Below, in pieces: positions 10,306-21,528 of a stretch of DNA of 64,000 nucleotides. This stretch comes from Anaspis maculata. Lineage: Eukaryota; Arthropoda; Insecta; Coleoptera; Scraptiidae. The stretch spans positions 15,338,892 through 15,402,891 of the forward strand of contig OX421964.1 of NCBI GenBank assembly GCA_949128115.1, written 5' to 3'. The notes under the pieces are model-generated. The model was not told the origin of the DNA and ran no database searches. It worked only from the letters and a program-made list of their open reading frames with translations. Positions within the stretch are counted from its first letter, which is position 1. Each line of letters starts with the position of its first letter. The position numbers were made by a program, and so were the translations under genes.

Positions 10306-11936
10306 TGTTTTCAAAATTGGTATATTGTTTGTTCTCAGGCATATATCAGCGGCTCTTCATTAAAAATTAAATCTACGCCACCCTTATTCATTTTTCTTTC
10401 TAAATATTTATTTAACAGAAGTCCTCGGAAAAGTCCGCAACTTCCAACTTTTACGATCCGATTGAGCACCAATAGCTAATCTCTATGTACTTACCTACCG
10501 TAAAAACATAACAGAAAAGGAACAAACTACGTAACAAATAATTGATTGTCAAAGAAGGACGGCACGCTCTAGTTATGGTGCGGAGCTTTTCCAAAGTTTT
10601 TATTGCTATGACCGTCACTTTAATTTCTTTAATTAGAAGGGCGTGGGAGGTTCTTTCTGCCTTTCTATATCTACGCAGATTAAAATTCATAATCATCCGA
10701 ATTATGCATGAGGTGGCCGTCTGATGCGACTTTTAATATCCCACCCTGGAAAAAAAAATAGAAAGAGAGAGACAGAGGTGTGGCACCAGACCGGGGCACC
10801 TAATTCCACTTATTTCCACCCCCTTATTCCTCTCACTTCTCTAATATTTACCTGTTTGTACAAAAGAAGGGGTGTGGATCCAGATACCAACAAAAAGCTA
10901 TAGTGTAGTTCAAAGTTTTGATATTTAGGTTGGTAGGTATAAGTATGATGTATACCATCATACCTACAATAATGCGACTAACGCGAGTAATATTCCTTTG
11001 AACAAAACTCAGTCGTTACCTTATTTGTGTTTCTGGCAATTGAAGTGCTCAATAATTGAAGTGGAAAGTCGGAACAAAAATCAAATTGAATTGCTGTCCT
11101 GGTATCAAATACTGAACAGATTTTCAGGATTTTTATATTTTCTGGGAAGCTGACTACTTTCGTAGTTGCAGCGGTACGCTAGCGAAATGACCCTGATCCT
11201 GCATTTTGTTTACCGCCCTATCTACCGTACAGGACCTAAACAACTTTGTTCTTGACCATCATAACATTTTTCGTCATGTCAATTCCATTCTTCTTACAGA
11301 AAAAAAAGACTTCTTTGTCTGGTCAACCAATCAAAAAATTAGTTTTTTTGGTCCACAAATAGATTGTTGAGTCGTTCTTATGTGATCATCGATAAATCCG
11401 CATCCCCTTGATTCATTTATGGAAACAAAAGTTTTGCTGTTCTATTTTTCAACGAAGGGGTGACCTCAACTTACCATTATTTTCAACATTACCTATTTCA
11501 ATGTTTTATCCCGATAAATATGATTATTGTTGTACTAATATATAGCTTGAAGTTTTCTCCGATGGTGTGGATGATGAAACGGCCTCATATTCCACCTGAA
11601 AGCCGTGCATATTAATTTTTCTGCAAGGCCATCAAATTTGACATTTTTGATTTTCTACCGGGAGCGGCCAAAATGTCAATTCCCACCACTCCGCCCAAGA
11701 GCACCGGTTTCGGTACTTTCGCACCAACTCTCATTATATCTAGGTACTATACTCCTCATTTATTTATGTTCAATTGTATTTAACTATTAATTTTATGTAG
11801 ATCATTATATTGACTTTGTATCCTTTGTCAGAAGGCAGCCTACATAAAATGTAGGAAGGCGTTTATTTATTTTGAATAAAAAGTATATATAAAATGCAAA
11901 ATTGTTAGACGTGAATATCGTTTCCCGCTAGAGCAA
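10306..11936. other. Unassigned AT-rich sequence
   Basis: No gene recognised. An AATAAA-type signal with T-rich context lies near 11873, after GTAGGAAGGCGTTTATTT, which could be the tail of a retroelement; I see no coding part upstream to confirm this. Confidence 0.25.
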
Positions 11937-12427
11937 ACGTCGCTTCGCTCCTCGTGCTTCAAAATGACGCGTGTGACAATACGATGTCGTATAAAACTTG
12001 TATTGTAATATACTATTTTCTATTTTGCGATTATAAGAAAGTCATTTCGATATGCAAATGACGTCATTCGGGTATCGAAAGAGGCTCCATTTCGATACGC
12101 ATTTTTTTAATCCCAAGAGTTGGCCAATATCAGCGCTCATGACATCGACATAACAGCACTCACTGACAAAAGTGACAGCTTGGGTGACATGATTCCGCAG
12201 AAAAGGTTTATTTCAGAAAAATCTGGCTCATTTCTGATGATGAACTGTGCTTTCACCCTCAAGAGTAATTCCCAACAATTCTGTTAGCAGAGGCTCATAT
12301 TTGACATTTTTATTCAAAAAAAGCATGGAATAGTTGCAAAATAAAAAAAATTGTGAATAACACACGTTTTATAAGACCTATTGTCACACTGGTCGCTTCG
12401 CTCCTCGTGCTTTAAAATGACGCGTGT
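11937..12427. mobile_element. TIR-like element bracketed by a 36-bp direct repeat
   Basis: GTGTGACAATA near 11972 and its inverse TATTGTCACAC near 12381 bound about 410 bp, with an inverted TATAAAAC/GTTTTATA pair just inside. Immediately outside, GTCGCTTCGCTCCTCGTGCT plus AAAATGACGCGTGT is present on both sides as a direct repeat (about 11939-11975 and 12391-12427, one C/T difference seen). Confidence 0.5.
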
Positions 12428-12537
12428 ATAATATACTATTTTCGTTTCCCTGGTTTCACTTTTTCGTATACCGCCAATTCGATTTTGAAACCGTAACAAA
12501 TACTATGAAATTTTGAGTTTTGTACAGTTCATAGTAT

Positions 12538-13704
12538 TGTTACGAGCGACGATTCTGGATAACACGCGATCTTTCTAGACTCTTTCCGTTGGATCGCAGT
12601 GTACAAGTGCGGAGTGTTCTGGTGTGTTCCAGAGCTGTAGGCTTTTTCCCGTACAACTGTATGGAGACTTCAGCAGTGGGTCAAGCTATATTGTAACAGT
12701 TTGATTTTGTCGAGAATAATAAAAAAAAAACTATTAGTAGGTATTGGCTGCAACAATGGAAAAAAAGGGACTTTTCGAGATGTCGTTTTTCTGAGAAAAC
12801 GGACAAAAAACGTTCGAGTTGAAAGCAAGAAAACGGAGCTACTGCTTGAAGAAAAGATCGTTTTCGTTGTGATTATCTGGCACAATCCAAGAGCGGCGTC
12901 GAGGTGTCAGGTCAGTCTCTGGGGACCCATCCAGCCAGCGGTTCAGGGTATAACGTGGAGAACGGAGTCGTCAAGAAAGTCCTCGAAGGAATCGAGGCGA
13001 GACAGCGCCTTCCGTGAGTTGAGAAACCGGACACGAACCAGTATTGGCGAAGATTTCGGTACCTGTCTTTGGCCGCGGACCGACGGATCCGTCGTAAGGA
13101 CGTCATTAGGTCGGCGCAGGACGTCACCACTTAATTCTGATCTGGCCCGGATCTTCGGAGTTCGGAGAGCCGGAGTTCTTCGACTCGGTCACCACCAGCC
13201 CCTCGGGCCAAGCTTCCCATCCAACTCCAGCTGTGAAGGTTGTCAGTGAGGCCTCAAAGGGACGTTAACTTGGTGAGACGTGTCATTTCCTTTTAGTGCT
13301 AAGCCGAGTTTGATGCCGGGAACTACAGATCGCGGTCAGGTTTTGTCACCGAAGTGACTCGGTGTTAGGGCCCCCGTCTTGAACTGAGCTCAGGGCAACC
13401 GCGGCGCGCCGAACAAAGTTTTTTTCTATCTTGCGTCCCGTGGATTTTCCGAGTTCCGCTGGGTGAAAGCGAATCTCACACTCCAATGACATAATCTCAC
13501 TTTGTGTGACTGCTCTTGGAGGGCCACTGTGTGCCCCCGACAGGCGTACGGCTACGAAAGGAAACAAAGCGGCAACGGCAAAACCCACTGCTTGCCTGTA
13601 TATAGATACCTATACCTTGTAAATAAACCCCAAACAACCTAAAAACTCATTGTTTACCCTTGTACATACATACCATCTTCGTCTTCGTGCTCTCAACAGT
13701 AACA
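12538..13704 (+). repeat. Candidate LTR (TGTTACGAG ... CAGTAACA)
   Basis: This stretch starts TGTTACGAGCGACG, ends CAACAGTAACA and contains TATATAGATACC followed by an AATAAA signal near 13621, which is the order expected of U3-R-U5. The first 60 bp resemble, in inverse, the end of the solo LTR at 13842-14352. There is no target duplication at its outer ends and no clear primer-binding site follows, so it may be a truncated LTR with a stub of internal sequence. The 182-codon frame at 12701-13249 lies inside it and has no recognisable domain. Confidence 0.4.
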
Positions 13705-13841
13705 TACCCGGCTCCGGCTGTCGGTCACGTCAAGCGACTGTCAACAGTCACTGTTAGTGACATCACAGGTACCACGACACAGGGACGTACGGAGAGAGCT
13801 AATTCCGATTAATCAGGAGGTCGGAATTTAATTTAGCATAC

Positions 13842-14352
13842 TGTTACGATATTTCGCGTACGGGTTCGAATATAATTGAGACGATTGTTTTAAAACAAAC
13901 ACTGTTTATTTCGGCGTACTACCACAATCAATACACCAACAATTATTCACTTGGAATTATCTCGCAGGTACTTCGCTTGTTAACACTCGCTATCTAACTC
14001 AATACTGCCGCGAGCTCCCGGCTGACGCCTTATATAAGGCTTCCGAATGATGTTCCCGAAGTTTCTGTCTGCTTCCAGCAAATTCCATGAGGGTCTGGCA
14101 TATGCGGTTTCTAGATCATTCCTGAATAATCGCACACGTTACCCGTATGCTTTCCATGTGTTCTGGACTCTGCGCCTCCGCCAAAGTGGACTGATGTGCC
14201 TTGATCGAACGTTCAAGTCTCCATTGGGTTCACATGCAAGAACGCTCTGGAATGCACGAGATCGCTCCAGACTTCTACACTGCGATCTAATGGTGGAAAG
14301 ATCGAGAAACATCGAGTGTTTACCTATATGTACAAGATCGCCGCTCGTAACA
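13842..14352. repeat. Solo LTR of a Gypsy-like element
   Basis: A 511-bp unit begins TGTTACGATATTTCGCG and ends CGCTCGTAACA, with inverted TGTTACGA/TCGTAACA termini. ATAC precedes it (13838-13841) and follows it (14353-14356), a 4-bp target duplication. No internal region is present, which is the product expected from recombination between two LTRs. A related 5' part is found inverted at 23160-23335. Confidence 0.8.
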
Positions 14353-14479
14353 ATACCTATATTCCTGATTGGCGCCCTATAAATAATTTCTTCGAACATC
14401 CACTTTGTACGACCCACGGCCCAGCGACCGAGACTAACGAGCGAACCGGCGGGCAGCGTTTGCCGAAGTGAACGTTTCA

Positions 14480-14600
14480 ATATCTTTCCATTTTGGCGGA
14501 GGTGTCACATACCAGAACACACGGAAAGCACGCGAAAGGTGTGTGATTATTCGGGAGTCGTCCAGAAATCATATGCCGGGTTACTATGGAAATTGCTGGA
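14480..14600. repeat. Inverted fragment related to the solo LTR
   Basis: Read in reverse, this stretch matches 14085-14180 of the solo LTR: GGCATATG, ATTTCTGGA, GAATAATC, TGCTTTCC, GTGTTCTGG and CCTCCGCCAAA occur in order. Divergence is clear, so it is an older copy in opposite orientation. Confidence 0.6.
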
Positions 14601-14659
14601 GGATAATGGAAAGTTCGGAAACACTAATCGAAGGCATATATGCTGTCACGATTGGATAA

Positions 14660-14789
14660 GTACACATCAATGTATGACATAATAAAATCAGAGCAACATG
14701 GATTTCGCCGGGGAAAGTCTACACTCTCTGCTCTTTGCGCGTTTTATGAAAACTTGGTTTCTGAGGTTGATCGTGGGTCTCATGCGCTG
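14660..14789 (+). pseudogene. Non-LTR retrotransposon RT fragment, left half
   Basis: The frame reads SEQHGFRRGKSTLSALCAFY then ENLVSEVDRGSHAL. This is the conserved pre-palm segment of CR1/Jockey-group reverse transcriptases (QHGFRxGxST). The frame is cut exactly where the 3.4-kb palindromic element begins at 14790 and resumes at 18162. Confidence 0.75.
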
Positions 14790-15659
14790 TAGTCAGGGGG
14801 CATCCGGTATTCCGTGGGCTCCTTCGTGAAGGGGACAAGAGACCTTTAATTTCTCATAGTTTTATATGTGGAGATACCGAAATGTTTTGATGCCACTTTC
14901 AAAATGGCGTCATTCCAAAATGGCGGCCGTTTGTTTCCGGTGACATTTATTCAGACCTAACTTGCTTCATCCTCACCCGATTTGAAAAAAAATTTCTTAG
15001 AAATACGTGAATCCATATTCTCTGTTCGCTGCTATTATCGGTTATCATTTATATCAATCCATACCTGATCACAAGAAAAATGAAAATCGGTTTGAGTCGA
15101 GCAAAAAAAGGCGTGAGTTGGGTGTGAATCCATGTTGCCAAAATCAAATGGTCGCTATTTTGGAACGACGCCATTTCGAAATTGGTACCAGAGCATTTCG
15201 GTGTCTACAGAGGCCATTAAAGTAGTAGATAGTCCGGTGGATTAGCGCCAAAAAATGCCTGAACTATGCATTTTGTGATAAAGCAAAGGGCTTCTGGATT
15301 TACGTCCCCGAGATTCAACTTGACAATTCCAGAAATGGCGCCAACGAGTTTAGTGTGGCAGGCGACCTCAGGAGCCTTCCGTAAGTCTGAAAGAACAAAA
15401 ATTTCGTTGCCGTTATTTAAAAGCTCGAAAACGATCACAAATCATCAATTTGCATCGTGTTGCAGCCTTACTTGTTGGAAGCAGTTTTTTTTATGTTGCT
15501 TGTGGAGTGAGTATAGAAATCAAGCATGTTGATGGCCTGTTCTTGAGGGAGAATATTTTTCTTTTAGTTTGATAGAGCCAGTGAGCATCTTACACATTTC
15601 GTGAGACTTTTATTTTGATTTCTGTTCTTGTTCATTAGCGATCATCAATTGCATAATAT

Positions 15660-15880
15660 ACAGGGTGTTCCGCGACATTACAACCCTTTTTGGGGCCTTT
15701 CTCTTTGCAATGATCTCAAAAAAAACTTTCCATTGTCAATTTTCATGAATATTCCAAAATATCAGTAACCTACCTATTTCTAATTTTCTGCCTCTTGTCA
15801 TGTACAGGGTGTTACAGATTGATCACAGCCTGTAGGTTACAGAGTGTTACACTAGATTGTTCACAGCCTCCAGGTAGGCT
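15660..15880. other. Cluster of CAGGGTGTT half-sites
   Basis: ACAGGGTGTTCCGCGACATT (15660) and ACAGGGTGTTACAGATTGAT (15806) resemble the termini of the palindromic elements elsewhere in the window. No inverted partners were found, so these are probably truncated elements. Confidence 0.35.
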
Positions 15881-15914
15881 TTTACATATACCTATAATAC
15901 CTTAGGGGTGCTAT

Positions 15915-16200
15915 TTGATGTGGATGTGATGATGACTCATGTGCACTATGACGATGTGCTCAACGTATCCATGTGCACCATGGGGATGTGCTCAATGTAT
16001 CCATGTGCACCATGGGGATGTGCTCAATGTATTAATGGCGATGTGACTATGGTTGATGGACATAAGCACGTTGGGCGGATCCCCTGTATCTTGAGCACAT
16101 CCTCATGATGCACATAGGAACGTTGAGCACATCTGAATGATGCACATGGGAACATTGGGCACATCTCCATGGTAAACAATGCCATGGTGCACATATGTAT
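15915..16200. repeat. 32-bp minisatellite in head-to-head inverted arrays
   Basis: The left side has direct units of GATGTGCTCAAYGTATCCAT plus GTGCACCATGGG (32 bp, restarting near 15953, 15985 and 16017). The right side has the same sequence inverted, GAGCACATCT...ATGATGCACATRGGAAC, again at 32-bp steps (16092, 16124, 16156). A central spacer of about 60 bp separates the two orientations. Confidence 0.7.
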
Positions 16201-16499
16201 TCCAAAATGTGCCAATGGGCACTTTTCTACCAGAAAATTGGACTCACGGAATGTGATTTGGTTACTCAATAGAACATCATGAATTTATCCTTTCCTTGTC
16301 AAAAAAAAACAAGTTTTTTCAAGTTTGGAGAATGGAACGAACGCGACGACAATTGCTACCAACATTTCTAATCGACTCATAAGCTTCCTTCATGACGATA
16401 CTCAATGGTCGTTTTGTGAAAGTTCCTTGCACCTTCAAAGTTTGAAGGGCACCCATTTGCCCCCTTATTGACGAAATTTCAAGTGCTGCTGGTCAAATC

Positions 16500-17037
16500 A
16501 TGCCTATTGATATAAGGTTTGCACATGAGAAAGTTCGTTGCCCTAGCCCAAAATGCAGTATCGATTTATCCTTAGAACGAATTACCCGGTATTTCGATTC
16601 GGAAAAAAATCAGGGAAAATATCAAAGATTTTACCGCAGGTTTATTACTTTTCGAAGACATCTGGACTCGAAATTGTTATATATTGTATCAGTCTCAGGT
16701 CTCTTGATGATAAAAAACATACACTGGATATGTCTTTTATTTTTACAAGATGATTACAAGGATTTGTTCCGAAAGTTATTTTATGTCAACTTTGAACACT
16801 GTAATTGACGCACCTTCACACGAAAAGTCATATTGTGCATGCGATACAGCTCCGATATCATGTTTGTTGCTTTTAGAAAGCGAAAGAATTCTTCCTCTGC
16901 CAGACAAAGTTGAAAACCGTACAATAGAACCTTTATTTATGACGCAACACGTTTTTGAATCTAAGCATGCGTCACTTATCAGGTGCCGTGTTGACGCAAA
17001 AATGCCCACGCGACCAGACACTTCTATGAGCTTGTAA
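16500..17037 (+). other. Two overlapping unrecognised frames inside the foldback element
   Basis: Frames 16500-16808 (102 codons) and 16750-17037 (95 codons) overlap in different phases. The second is Cys/Ser-rich (SYCACDTAPISCLLLLE). I cannot assign a function; they may be chance frames or the remains of captured coding sequence. Confidence 0.15.
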
Positions 17038-18161
17038 AGATGAGAAGCATATCTAATGCATCTTTTTCAGTCGAAGAAAAGTTGAAAGTAACTGAATATG
17101 CAAGAATAAATTAAATGTCTATGGTGAGGAGTGGAAACCATGAGGTTAAAGTTGAATATCAAAAAAACGTGTTTTTCCAGACAAACTTGTTCAAACATGT
17201 TTCCAACGTAATTTGAACACTTTATTCGAACTCAGAACGTCGATTTTAGTCGAAAATGATACCAAAATTCTTCATATTCATTCAGGATTGATGAAAACCA
17301 TGAATCGCCTCCAAAGACAAAAATGCCTTCTCCTCAGCCCCCTTACGTGATTAGCATCGACAAATTTTGTCAATTCCTCCCCATAGGGTATCAGCGCATC
17401 GAAGTATGATGTATTTGGGTGCCTTCGAGGAACATGGAAGATTTTGGTTCTTTTACAGCTCTCGATGGCTCCTGAGGTCACCTGCCACACCAAACTCGTT
17501 GGCGCCATTTCTGGAATTGTCAAGCTCAGTCTCAAGAACGTAAATCCAAAAGGCCTTTGCTTTATCACAAAATGCATAGCTCAGGCGCTAATCCACCGGA
17601 CTAAGATAAAGAATCACACGTATACCTACTCCCTAAAAAAACACCCGACACTTTCCTTCTCAATTTTACCATTTGTCGTGGATATCGCTCTTTTTTTGCC
17701 TACTGTATCACTTGTGGCCATTATTTTTCCAGCAAGCTGAGTTTTCAGTGAACTTCATTTATTGTAGATGCTGTTAGGATCAATACAACTTGAATTAGGT
17801 TAAGAAACAGTCGAGAAACCGATAGGACTAAAAGTCATCATAATTTCCAGTTTTTTTTTCCTAATTCCGGTCAAACAAAATGATATAAATGACAACCGAT
17901 GACAGCAGCGGATAGAGAATATGAATTCAAGTATTTCTAAAAAAAGATTTTTCCAAATCGGGTGAGAATGAAGCAAGTTAAGTCCGGATAAATGTCACCG
18001 GAAACAAATGGCCGCCATTTTGAAATGACGCCATTTTGAAAGTGGCACCAAAACATTTTGGTATTTCCACATATGAGACTATAAGAAATAAAAGGTCTCT
18101 TGCCCCCTTCACGAAGGAGCCCACAGGATCAGTTTTTTGAACCTATGGTACCTGACTACTG

Positions 18162-18412
18162 TTTTTTTTTGCGATCTAACGAAGGCCTTCGATTGCGTGA
18201 ACCATGGGATACTACTGGAAAAGTTGAGTCATTACGGTGTACGAGGTTTACTTTTGCAGTGGCTCAATTCTTACTTGCTTGACAGAAGACAGATAATTAG
18301 AGTGGAACACGCATGGACAAACTAAAGACTTCTTTGATTCTGATGTTGTGAGTCTGGATACTGGGGTACCACAAGGCTCGGTGTTGGGTCCCGTGTTGCT
18401 TGTTCTGTATTG
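18162..18412 (+). pseudogene. Non-LTR retrotransposon RT fragment, right half
   Basis: The frame reads FCDLTKAFDCVNHGILLEKL, then SHYGVRGLLLQWLNSYLLDR, the first catalytic-Asp motif of reverse transcriptase (F-x-D-L-x-K-A-F-D). After a frame change it gives TGVPQGSVLGPVLLVLY, the next conserved RT motif. It continues the fragment interrupted at 14790. The YxDD motif is missing because the sequence ends in a TGATGA microsatellite and the next foldback element. Confidence 0.8.
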
Positions 18413-18472
18413 ATGATGATTGATTGATTTATTGATGATGATGATGATGATGATTCTGATTGATGATTGATA
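18409..18472. repeat. TGAT/GATGAT microsatellite
   Basis: Runs of TGATTGAT and ATGATGATGATGATGATG lie between the RT fragment and the foldback element starting at 18475. Confidence 0.8.
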
Positions 18473-19047
18473 TACAGGGTGGTGAAAATTTCGATGCTCA
18501 CCACTGGTATCTTGGAAACGGTAAGAGATACGAGGTCGGTTAAATTAGAAAAAAGTTGCGCATTTTTGTGGCGATTGACAATCTGAAAAGAGACTTTGAA
18601 TATTTTGATTGGTTTACGATTTATCACAAAAAAACAGAAAATTTTGATTTCAGAAATTATTTTTTATCTTTCCAACCATTCAAGCTATTTCAATCAAACT
18701 TGATAGTTTTAGGTTTTTGATCACTCCGAGTCAATCAACGTTGGCAGAAATTTTCCAGGCCTTCTAGATGTCAAATTATGATAGTCAACTTTTGTTTTTC
18801 TTATGGCCGCCATATTAGATTCTTGCACTAATAGATAGAGAAAAAAATTAGCTTTCCGAATTAGTAACCAACTTGTTCGTTTTATGACATTTTAAGCGTC
18901 AAATTTTGAAATTTTCGTAAATTATTGACAAAATCGGGAATGCTTTGGAAAATAATTGAAATATTATCAATAGCAACAACAAAAAAGTGACAGATGGTGT
19001 GCAATTGACGTATCTAACTTCGTAATCGTGTTTTGTGCTTGTTTGTA

Positions 19048-19230
19048 CCGGTAGTTCATGAATTGAATGGGTCAAGGGTGTCTGTGAGTTCAAAGACGTC
19101 TGTCGGAACTAGCATCGTTCTTGTTAAAGTTTGACAAATTTATTAGAAAAGGAGTAAGGATTACCCGGGTTTTGACAGACGTTTTTGAATTCACAGGCAC
19201 CCTTGACTCATTTAATTTATGAGCTCTCGG
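19048..19230. mobile_element. TA-flanked MITE (CCGxxAGTTCATxAATT family), copy 1
   Basis: It begins TA-CCGGTAGTTCATGAATTG and ends CATTTAATTTATGAGCTCTC-GG-TA. The arms share TGGGTCAAGGGTG and AGACGTCTGTC. Removing it gives GCTTGTTTG-TA-CAAACAAGC, the perfect centre of the surrounding palindrome. A second, independent copy lies at 24563-24922 without that surrounding palindrome. Confidence 0.85.
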
Positions 19231-19263
19231 TACAAACAAGCACAAAACACGATTAAGAAGTTA

Positions 19264-19403
19264 CGGCTCGATATCAAGTTGGGGCTGAGACCGCCGTAAG
19301 TGCCGTTACCATAGCAACGGCGGATCCCAACCAATCAGACCGCGCTGTATTTGGCGAGTTACGCCGTCCCAAACTTCATGCCTGTAACTTGGTATCGAGC
19401 CCC
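19264..19403. mobile_element. 140-bp MITE with GGCTCGATAYCAAGTT ends
   Basis: GGCTCGATATCAAGTT at the left and AACTTGGTATCGAGCC at the right are inverted; TA flanks both sides (19262-19263, 19404-19405). It interrupts the right arm of the host palindrome between AAGAAGT and GATACGTCAATT. Confidence 0.75.
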
Positions 19404-19481
19404 TAGATACGTCAATTGAATACAATCTGTCTTTTTTTAGCGCATTTTCCATCTTGATGAAAATCGCTATTGCAACCGCTT

Positions 19482-19552
19482 TGTCCGTCCGTCCGTCCGT
19501 CCGTCCGTCCGTCCGTCCGTCCGTCCGTCCGTCCGTCCGTCCGTCCGTCCGT
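19482..19552. repeat. (TCCG)n microsatellite
   Basis: About 17 uninterrupted TCCG units, following CGCTTTG. The same microsatellite in the same context, GCTTTGTCCG, occurs in the other Helentron-like copies near 58311 and, inverted, 49731. Confidence 0.95.
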
Positions 19553-19639
19553 TCCTCGAACTCCTCCCAAACTAGACGACCCAGCTTTCTAACTTTTTCG
19601 CTGTTACATAGCTGCCACTCCCAAAGGAGGGCTAGGCTA

Positions 19640-21300
19640 TATTGGATGTCCATATTGCGCCGCCAACATAGAGAAAACCTCCCCCGATAAACTTAAAATA
19701 ACATAAAATTGCACTTTCTACCAGACCTGATGCTCTAGTGTTCTCATTTTTTGAATAATACATAGTTGCCACTTATAAACGTAAGCCAAGAAACATTCTG
19801 TCTTCAATATGCGCCGCCGACATGAAAAAACTGCTAAAAATCGCCCCCAATCACTTTAAAATGAAAAACATAAACCCGAAGACATAGCGATCTGATTCTT
19901 TTGGTATATAAATAGCTGACTAAAAATGGGAAAGGATAGGCTACTTTTGGTTAGTCGCCGCCCCCAGATTCCGCCCCCAAACGATAAAAAGTGCAACTTT
20001 CACAAATGTTACTGATTGAAATGTTCCCTCCAACATTTAGGAACTGCCAACTCAAATTGTGCAACAATTGCTCAGCCGAACGCTGCCGCCCCCACACGCC
20101 GCCCCCAAAGTAAGAGATAAATGAAAAACATGAACCCGAAGACATAGCGATCTAAGTTTTTCGCTATGTGGATAGCTGACTAAAAATGGAAAAGGATAGG
20201 CTACTTTTGATATGGCGCCGCCTCCAGCTTCCGCCCCCAAAAGAAAAAAAGTGCAACTTTCAACAATTTTCACTGATTTAGCTGATAATGTTACCTCGAA
20301 CATTTAGGAACTCTTGACTCAAACTGTGCAAGAATTTCTTTGCCAAACTCTGCCGCTCCCACACGCCGCCCCCAAAGTGAAAGATGAATGTAAAACATGA
20401 ATCTGAAGACATAGCGATCTAATTCTTTCACTATATTGATAGCTGACTAAAATTGGAAGAATAAAGGCCACTTTCAATTAGCCGCCGCCTCCAGCTGCCG
20501 CCTCCAAACAAAAAAATGCAACTTTCACAATCTTCACTGATTGTCATATTTCCCTTACATTCAGTAACTTCCAACTCAAACTGTGCAACAGTTACTTTGC
20601 CGAATGCTGCCGCCCCCATACGCTGCCATTAAAGTGAGAGATGAATGAAAAACATAAACCCGAAGACATAACGATCTGATTCTTTCGCTATATAGATAGC
20701 TTACTAAAAATGGGAAAGAATAGGCTACTTTTGATATGACGCCGCCTCCAACTTCCACCCCCAAAAGAAAAAAGTGCAACTTTCAATAATTTCCACTGAT
20801 TTACATTTTAATGTTACCTCAAACATTCAGAAACTCCCAACTCAAACTGTGGAAGAATTTCTTTGCCAAACCCTGCCGCTCCCACACGCTGCCCCCAAAG
20901 TAAGAGATAAATGTAAAACATAACCCTGAAGACATAGCGATCTAATTGTTCCGCTATATAGATAGCTGACTAAAAATGGGAAGAGATAGGCCACTTTTGA
21001 TTAGTCGCCGCTTCCAGTTCCCGCCCCCAAACAAAAAAAATGCAACTTCCACAATTCTCACTGATTGTCATATTTCCTTAAACATTTAGAAACTCCTAAC
21101 TCAAACTGTGCAACAGTTACTTTGCCGAATGCTGCCACCCCCACACGCTGCCCTCAAAGTAAGAGATAAATGGAAAACATAAACCCGAAGACATAGCGAT
21201 CTAATTCTTTCGCTATATGGATAGCCGACTAAAAATGGGAAAGAATAGACTACTGTTGATTAGTCGCCGCTCCCAGCTCCCGCTCTCAAACAAAAAAATG
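19640..21300. repeat. ~262-bp tandem array with alternating monomer types
   Basis: GACATAGCGATCT recurs near 19881, 20141, 20408, 20666, 20933 and 21190, steps of about 257-267 bp, each followed by TAGCTGACTAAAAATGG and a GCCGCC-rich stretch. Two monomer types alternate: one with GTGCAACAGTTACTTTGCCG, one with AAGAATTTCTTTGCCAAAC, so the exact repeat is about 524 bp. The first units (19640-19880) are degenerate. Confidence 0.85.
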
Positions 21301-21528
21301 TTGATGAATGAAAGAATTTTCATTCAAATCTATTTCATTGGCAAGTACCCCATTCTGATAACAAAATACCACAATGAGTTTCGATTGAAGAAAGTGGGCA
21401 AGGAATGGTGTTTCTCCTTCAACCATATTTCTTTACGTTCACAATATGCCTCTTTGAGAAAATGCGCTACTGAGACTCACGCACGTGAAGGCATACTCAC
21501 TTGTTTGTTGTTGCTATTGATAATATTA

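Larger units (their letters stand above)
14790..18158. mobile_element. 3.4-kb foldback element splitting a LINE RT
   Basis: Left end TAGTCAGGGGGCATCC and right end ACCTGACTA are inverted. Arms then match over several hundred bases: GGGCTCCTTCGTGAAGGGG at 14817 against CCCCTTCACGAAGGAGCCC at 18104, CACCCGATTTGAAAAAAA against its inverse at 17952, and AAATGGCGCCAACGAG at 15343 against its inverse at 17499. CTG flanks both sides (14787-14789, 18159-18161), a 3-bp target duplication. The interior (15400-17430) holds a minisatellite and unassigned frames. Confidence 0.8.
19432..21503 (+). mobile_element. Helentron-like non-autonomous element (HINE/DINE-1 type), family 2
   Basis: It starts at a T run followed by TAGCGCATTTTCC, then a (GTCC)n microsatellite, then a ~262-bp tandem array, then GAGAAAATGCGCTACTGAG (the 5' subterminal repeat inverted), a short hairpin around CACGCACGTG, and ends TACTCACTTGTTTG. 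This order matches the published DINE-1/HINE structure: subterminal inverted repeats, GTCY microsatellite, tandem repeats and 3' stem-loop. No target duplication is needed; both flanks are T-rich. It lies inside the right arm of the foldback element. No Rep/helicase coding sequence. Confidence 0.75.

Noticed and set aside
12701..13249. 182-codon frame as a host gene
   Set aside because: It lies inside a candidate LTR and has no recognisable domain.
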